Assembly: GCA_023459435.1 (NCBI GenBank)
Contig: JAEWUL010000049.1
Span: 1 to 8,041 of the forward strand
Length of the DNA stretch: 8,041 nucleotides
Reading direction: 5' to 3'
DNA from: Bacteroidota bacterium
GTDB lineage: Bacteria > Bacteroidota > Bacteroidia > Bacteroidales > WCHB1-69
This document shows, one piece after another, positions 5,362 to 8,041 of the stretch. Every line of letters begins with the position of its first letter. The stretch's first letter is position 1. The position numbers and the translations under genes were made by a program. The notes beneath the pieces were generated by a model, which saw only the letters and a program-made list of their open reading frames with translations, was not told the DNA's origin and did not search any database.

Positions 5362-6309
5362 ATGAAAACAACCATACATGACCTTACATGGCACATGATT
5401 TTAAACCCATTAGCCATGTCACACAAAAGTGGAAACTATCTCCATCAGGTTGAATCTATTTTGAAAAAACTAAAAATGGATTACCTTAGTCATATCACGG
5501 AAGAACTTCATGAAGCACAACAAGTAATCATATCTCTATGTAATCAAGGTGAACGTCATTTTATTGTTGTTGGTGGTGATGGGACTTATAATTCTTTTGT
5601 AAATGCGATACTGGAAAGTGGTGTAAATCCTTCAGAGATTTTTATGATCCCAATAATTTTAGGAACGGGAAACGATTGGGCCAGAACCCATTTCAAAAAA
5701 AACAGTTTTGCATATACCCAAAATCTGATCGATTCCGGCTCTTTTGTAAAACATGATATCGGGTTGGTTGAGATCTTTAATCATGAGGTACTTGCTGGGA
5801 AAAGATATTTTCTGAACATTGCCGGTTTTGGTTTTGATGCTGAGGTGATTTTCAATTCCAAAGACAGAAAACCCCGGTTTTTCCCGGAAACAGTATATTT
5901 ATTAGGTTTATTAAAAACTTTGTTTCGTCACAAATCCAACATCGTTACCATTCAGACCAATGAACTTAGCTTTACAAAAGATATTTTTTCAATTGCTGTT
6001 GGGATTGGTCAATATAATGGGAATGGGATGAGACAGTGTCCTCAAGGGAAACCGAATGACCAGTTATTTGATGTAATCATGATTGAAAAAGTATCCAAAC
6101 TCAAGGTTATACTTAACGTTAAAAACCTGTTCAATGGATCACATGTTGAAAAGATCAAAGAGATTTCTTCTTTAAAAACGGCATCTGTTGAAATCAAATC
6201 GAATCCTCATTTAAGGTGTGAAGTGGAGGGTGAATTGCTACCTATTGGAGATTATAAAATATCGATGTTACCACAACAGATCAATATTCTATCTGAATTA
6301 TGGAGTTAA
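5362..6309 (+). CDS. Diacylglycerol kinase / YegS-like lipid kinase
   Basis: The 315-residue protein belongs to the DAGKc/LCB5/YegS fold, which transfers phosphate from ATP to a lipid hydroxyl, usually on diacylglycerol, at the inner face of the membrane. Seen: the N-terminal beta strand WHMILNP (10-16); the nucleotide-binding VVGGDGTYNSFVNAIL (69-84); LGTGNDWAR (100-108); then the all-beta C-terminal domain with FLNIAGFGFDAEVIF, NGNGMRQCPQGKPNDQLFDV and a closing CEVEGELLP segment. The length is normal. The first loop reads NPLAMSHKSG where the family usually has NPxAGxG, a mild divergence. No membrane segment or signal peptide is present. The start at 5362 keeps the family's usual ten or so residues before the NP motif. 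Its stop overlaps the next gene by 10 bases, implying translational coupling. In Bacteroidota the substrate could instead be a sphingoid or ceramide lipid; sequence cannot decide. Confidence 0.92.
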   Translation: MKTTIHDLTWHMILNPLAMSHKSGNYLHQVESILKKLKMDYLSHITEELHEAQQVIISLCNQGERHFIVVGGDGTYNSFVNAILESGVNPSEIFMIPIILGTGNDWARTHFKKNSFAYTQNLIDSGSFVKHDIGLVEIFNHEVLAGKRYFLNIAGFGFDAEVIFNSKDRKPRFFPETVYLLGLLKTLFRHKSNIVTIQTNELSFTKDIFSIAVGIGQYNGNGMRQCPQGKPNDQLFDVIMIEKVSKLKVILNVKNLFNGSHVEKIKEISSLKTASVEIKSNPHLRCEVEGELLPIGDYKISMLPQQINILSELWS

Positions 6310-7334
6310 ACAACACAATATTAATAGCGGGACCATGTGCAGCAGAATCTGAAGAACAACTTCTGATCACAGCACAACAAATCCTGGAGACCGGGATACC
6401 GATCACCTATTTTCGTGCCGGAGTTTGGAAACCAAGATCCAATCCCAAAGATTTTTGTGGAGCAGGTGTACAAGCTTTAAAATGGTTAGCTGCACTCAAG
6501 AAACAATATCAAATTCCCATTTGTGTTGAGGTTGCCAGAGGTGATCAGGTTCAACATTGCATTGATTATGGTATTGATGCGATTTGGATTGGAGCCAGAA
6601 CTACAGTAAACCCTTTTTTGGTTCAGGAGATCGCGGATGCTGTTCAAAACCAACCCATTGCAGTGTTTGTAAAAAATCCGATCACCCCTGAACTAAAAAC
6701 ATGGATGGGAGCCATTGATCGGATTAAAAACGCAGGAATTTCAAATATTATCGCTGTTCACAGAGGATTCTCCGTTGAAAAAGAACATGTACTCAGAAAT
6801 AGTCCTATGTGGGAGATCCCCATCGTTTTAAAATCTCATTTTCCTGATATCCCTCTCCTTTGTGATGCTTCCCACATATGTGGAAATATTGATTATATCC
6901 CTGATATTTCTCAAATTGCCCTTGATTATGGGTTCGATGGATTAATGCTAGAAGTTCATCACACTCCAAAAGAAGCTTTAAGTGATGCGGATCAACAAAT
7001 CACACCGGCTCAGTTTCAACATCTGATTCAGAATCTACATTTTAAATCTTCTGTAAACAGTTCAACAGAAATCGATTTACTCAAACATAGAAATCTAATC
7101 GGACTTATTGACACCCAGATCAGTGAACTGCTTCGGAAAAGGATGGAGATTATTGATGAAATAGCTCTAATCAAAAAAAACAAAAATATTGCTCTATTAC
7201 AACCTGAACAATGGAAAAAAGTGGTTCAAAAATATATGAGAGAGTCACTTCCTGATGACCAATATCAGGATTTTATCACCCAGTTTCTGGAACTTCTTCA
7301 TCAAGCTTCACTAAAAAGACAAAAAAACATTTAA
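6300..7334 (+). CDS. Bifunctional 3-deoxy-7-phosphoheptulonate (DAHP) synthase / chorismate mutase
   Basis: The 344-residue fusion catalyses the first step of the shikimate pathway (PEP + erythrose-4-phosphate to DAHP) and a branch-point step (chorismate to prephenate, towards Phe and Tyr). The N-terminal KDO8P-synthase-like DAHP synthase (about 1-245) shows AGPCAAESE (10-18), RAGVWKPRSNPKDFCGAG (39-56), WIGARTTVNPFLVQEIA (96-112), KNP, HRGFS (154-158), LCDASH (187-192) and EVHHTPKEALSDADQQITP. The probable metal ligands are C13, H192, E218 and D229. An AroQ-type chorismate mutase helix bundle follows (about 255-340), with R264, ID at 270-271, R281, K292 and Q301. Where relatives usually read QPxRW it reads QPEQW (Q304). 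The mutase domain usually makes such synthases sensitive to prephenate or chorismate feedback (family knowledge). ATG 6300 overlaps the lipid kinase stop; the protease gene starts 25 bases after its own stop. Confidence 0.95.
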   Translation: MELNNTILIAGPCAAESEEQLLITAQQILETGIPITYFRAGVWKPRSNPKDFCGAGVQALKWLAALKKQYQIPICVEVARGDQVQHCIDYGIDAIWIGARTTVNPFLVQEIADAVQNQPIAVFVKNPITPELKTWMGAIDRIKNAGISNIIAVHRGFSVEKEHVLRNSPMWEIPIVLKSHFPDIPLLCDASHICGNIDYIPDISQIALDYGFDGLMLEVHHTPKEALSDADQQITPAQFQHLIQNLHFKSSVNSSTEIDLLKHRNLIGLIDTQISELLRKRMEIIDEIALIKKNKNIALLQPEQWKKVVQKYMRESLPDDQYQDFITQFLELLHQASLKRQKNI

Positions 7335-7359
7335 ACAAATTTTTTAATTATTTCAGATC

Positions 7360-8041
7360 ATGCATAGCACTTTTAATAAAATCTTATTTTATATTCTCAT
7401 CTTCTTATTTTCTCTTTTTCTTGTTTTATTTGGAGTATCCTATATCATTGATCATAAGATTGAGAAAATGGTTACCCAACGTTCTTCAAAGTTGGAAGAA
7501 GTGCTCTATTATATCCAAAAAAATTATGTGGATACTGTGAATAGTGAACAACTCATGGAACGGGCGATCTCATCCATGCTCGAAACATTGGATCCACATT
7601 CTACTTATTCCACAGCAGAACAAAATAAAGTACAACAGGAGAATTTAGACGGTGCGTTTGAAGGGGTGGGGATCCAGTTTAACATCATGAACGACACTGT
7701 AATGGTTATCAATGCAACGTCAGGTGGCCCTTCTGAAAAAGCAGGGATCAGAGCCGGAGATCGAATTGTAACCGTAGATAAAGAGAAAGTTGCAGCAGTG
7801 GGAATCACCAATGACAAAGTATTCAAAAAACTAAGAGGTAAAAAGGGAACACAAGTTGAACTTGGAATTGTGAGACCTGGAATTACCTCCACTTTACAAT
7901 ACAAAATCACTCGTGATGTTATAGAAACTTTCTCTATTGATATCTCATACATGATTGATAAACAAACCGGTTATATCAAAATCAATCAATTTGGAGGCAC
8001 AACTTTTCAGGAGTTTACAAAAGCTCTTCATACTCTAAAAC
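7360..8041 (+). CDS. S41-family C-terminal processing peptidase with PDZ domain (3'-truncated)
   Basis: The first 227 residues of a gene that runs off the window; the frame is open to the end. S41 (Ctp/Tsp) peptidases use a Ser-Lys dyad to degrade or trim exported proteins from the C-terminus in the periplasm. Seen: a cytoplasmic MHSTFNK start and one membrane segment (about 8-30), which acts as an anchor or uncleaved signal; a helical cap region with KLEEVLYYIQKNYVD and the family signature LDPHSTY (77-83); a PDZ domain (about 98-175) with FEGVGIQF, GPSEKAGIRAGDRIVTVD and LRGKKGTQVEL; then ITRDVIE and GYIKINQF, which open the S41 core. The catalytic Ser and Lys lie beyond the window. ATG 7360 is 25 bases after the DAHP synthase-chorismate mutase stop on the same strand with no terminator, so co-transcription is likely; a metabolic link is not evident. 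Confidence 0.93.
   Translation, partial: MHSTFNKILFYILIFLFSLFLVLFGVSYIIDHKIEKMVTQRSSKLEEVLYYIQKNYVDTVNSEQLMERAISSMLETLDPHSTYSTAEQNKVQQENLDGAFEGVGIQFNIMNDTVMVINATSGGPSEKAGIRAGDRIVTVDKEKVAAVGITNDKVFKKLRGKKGTQVELGIVRPGITSTLQYKITRDVIETFSIDISYMIDKQTGYIKINQFGGTTFQEFTKALHTLK

Noticed and set aside
7605..7952. A 115-residue open frame on the minus strand.
   Set aside because: It lies wholly antisense to the S41 peptidase frame, which has clear PDZ and LDPHS motifs.

Overview
The window looks like chromosomal DNA from a member of the Bacteroidota, probably Bacteroidales-like. The DNA is AT-rich. There are no strong Shine-Dalgarno sequences, and three exact matches to the Bacteroidota -7 promoter element TAnnTTTG stand upstream of genes. 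The tRNA gene does not encode its CCA end. The proteins are typical of the group: a LysM-bearing MltD-type transglycosylase, a LytTR response regulator, a DAHP synthase-chorismate mutase fusion in that order, and a short IorA. A genus cannot be assigned by reading alone.

Layout, left to right. (1) Positions 1-926, plus strand: the 3' part of a membrane-bound lytic transglycosylase D gene, with the end of the catalytic domain and two clear LysM repeats. (2) Positions 927-1205: a promoter, a long leader, tRNA-Arg(UCU), and a strong intrinsic terminator. (3) Positions 1206-1784, plus: a small exported, probably outer-membrane beta-barrel protein of unknown function, starting only 23 bases after the terminator. 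(4) Positions 1799-2560, minus: an orphan LytTR response regulator, convergent with the previous gene. (5) Positions 2667-5170, minus: an apparent operon iorA-iorB-small basic lipoprotein, ending in a strong terminator. (6) Positions 5171-5361: a 191-base divergent promoter region with a 14-bp perfect palindrome. (7) Positions 5362-8041, plus: an apparent operon of a diacylglycerol/lipid kinase, the DAHP synthase-chorismate mutase (overlapping by 10 bases), and the 5' part of an S41 C-terminal processing protease.

Working together: IorAB interconverts aryl-pyruvates and aryl-acetyl-CoA using a low-potential electron carrier. The DAHP synthase-chorismate mutase fusion commits carbon to the shikimate pathway and to prephenate. 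The divergent arrangement therefore puts aromatic amino-acid metabolism on both sides of one regulatory region (inference). The lipid kinase, protease, transglycosylase, barrel protein and lipoprotein all concern the cell envelope. No mobile element, CRISPR array, phage gene or defence system was seen. This is mostly ordinary core-genome sequence; the most interesting points are the shared regulatory region, the basic lipoprotein attached to iorAB, the ferredoxin-less IorA, and the tRNA-terminator-gene arrangement.
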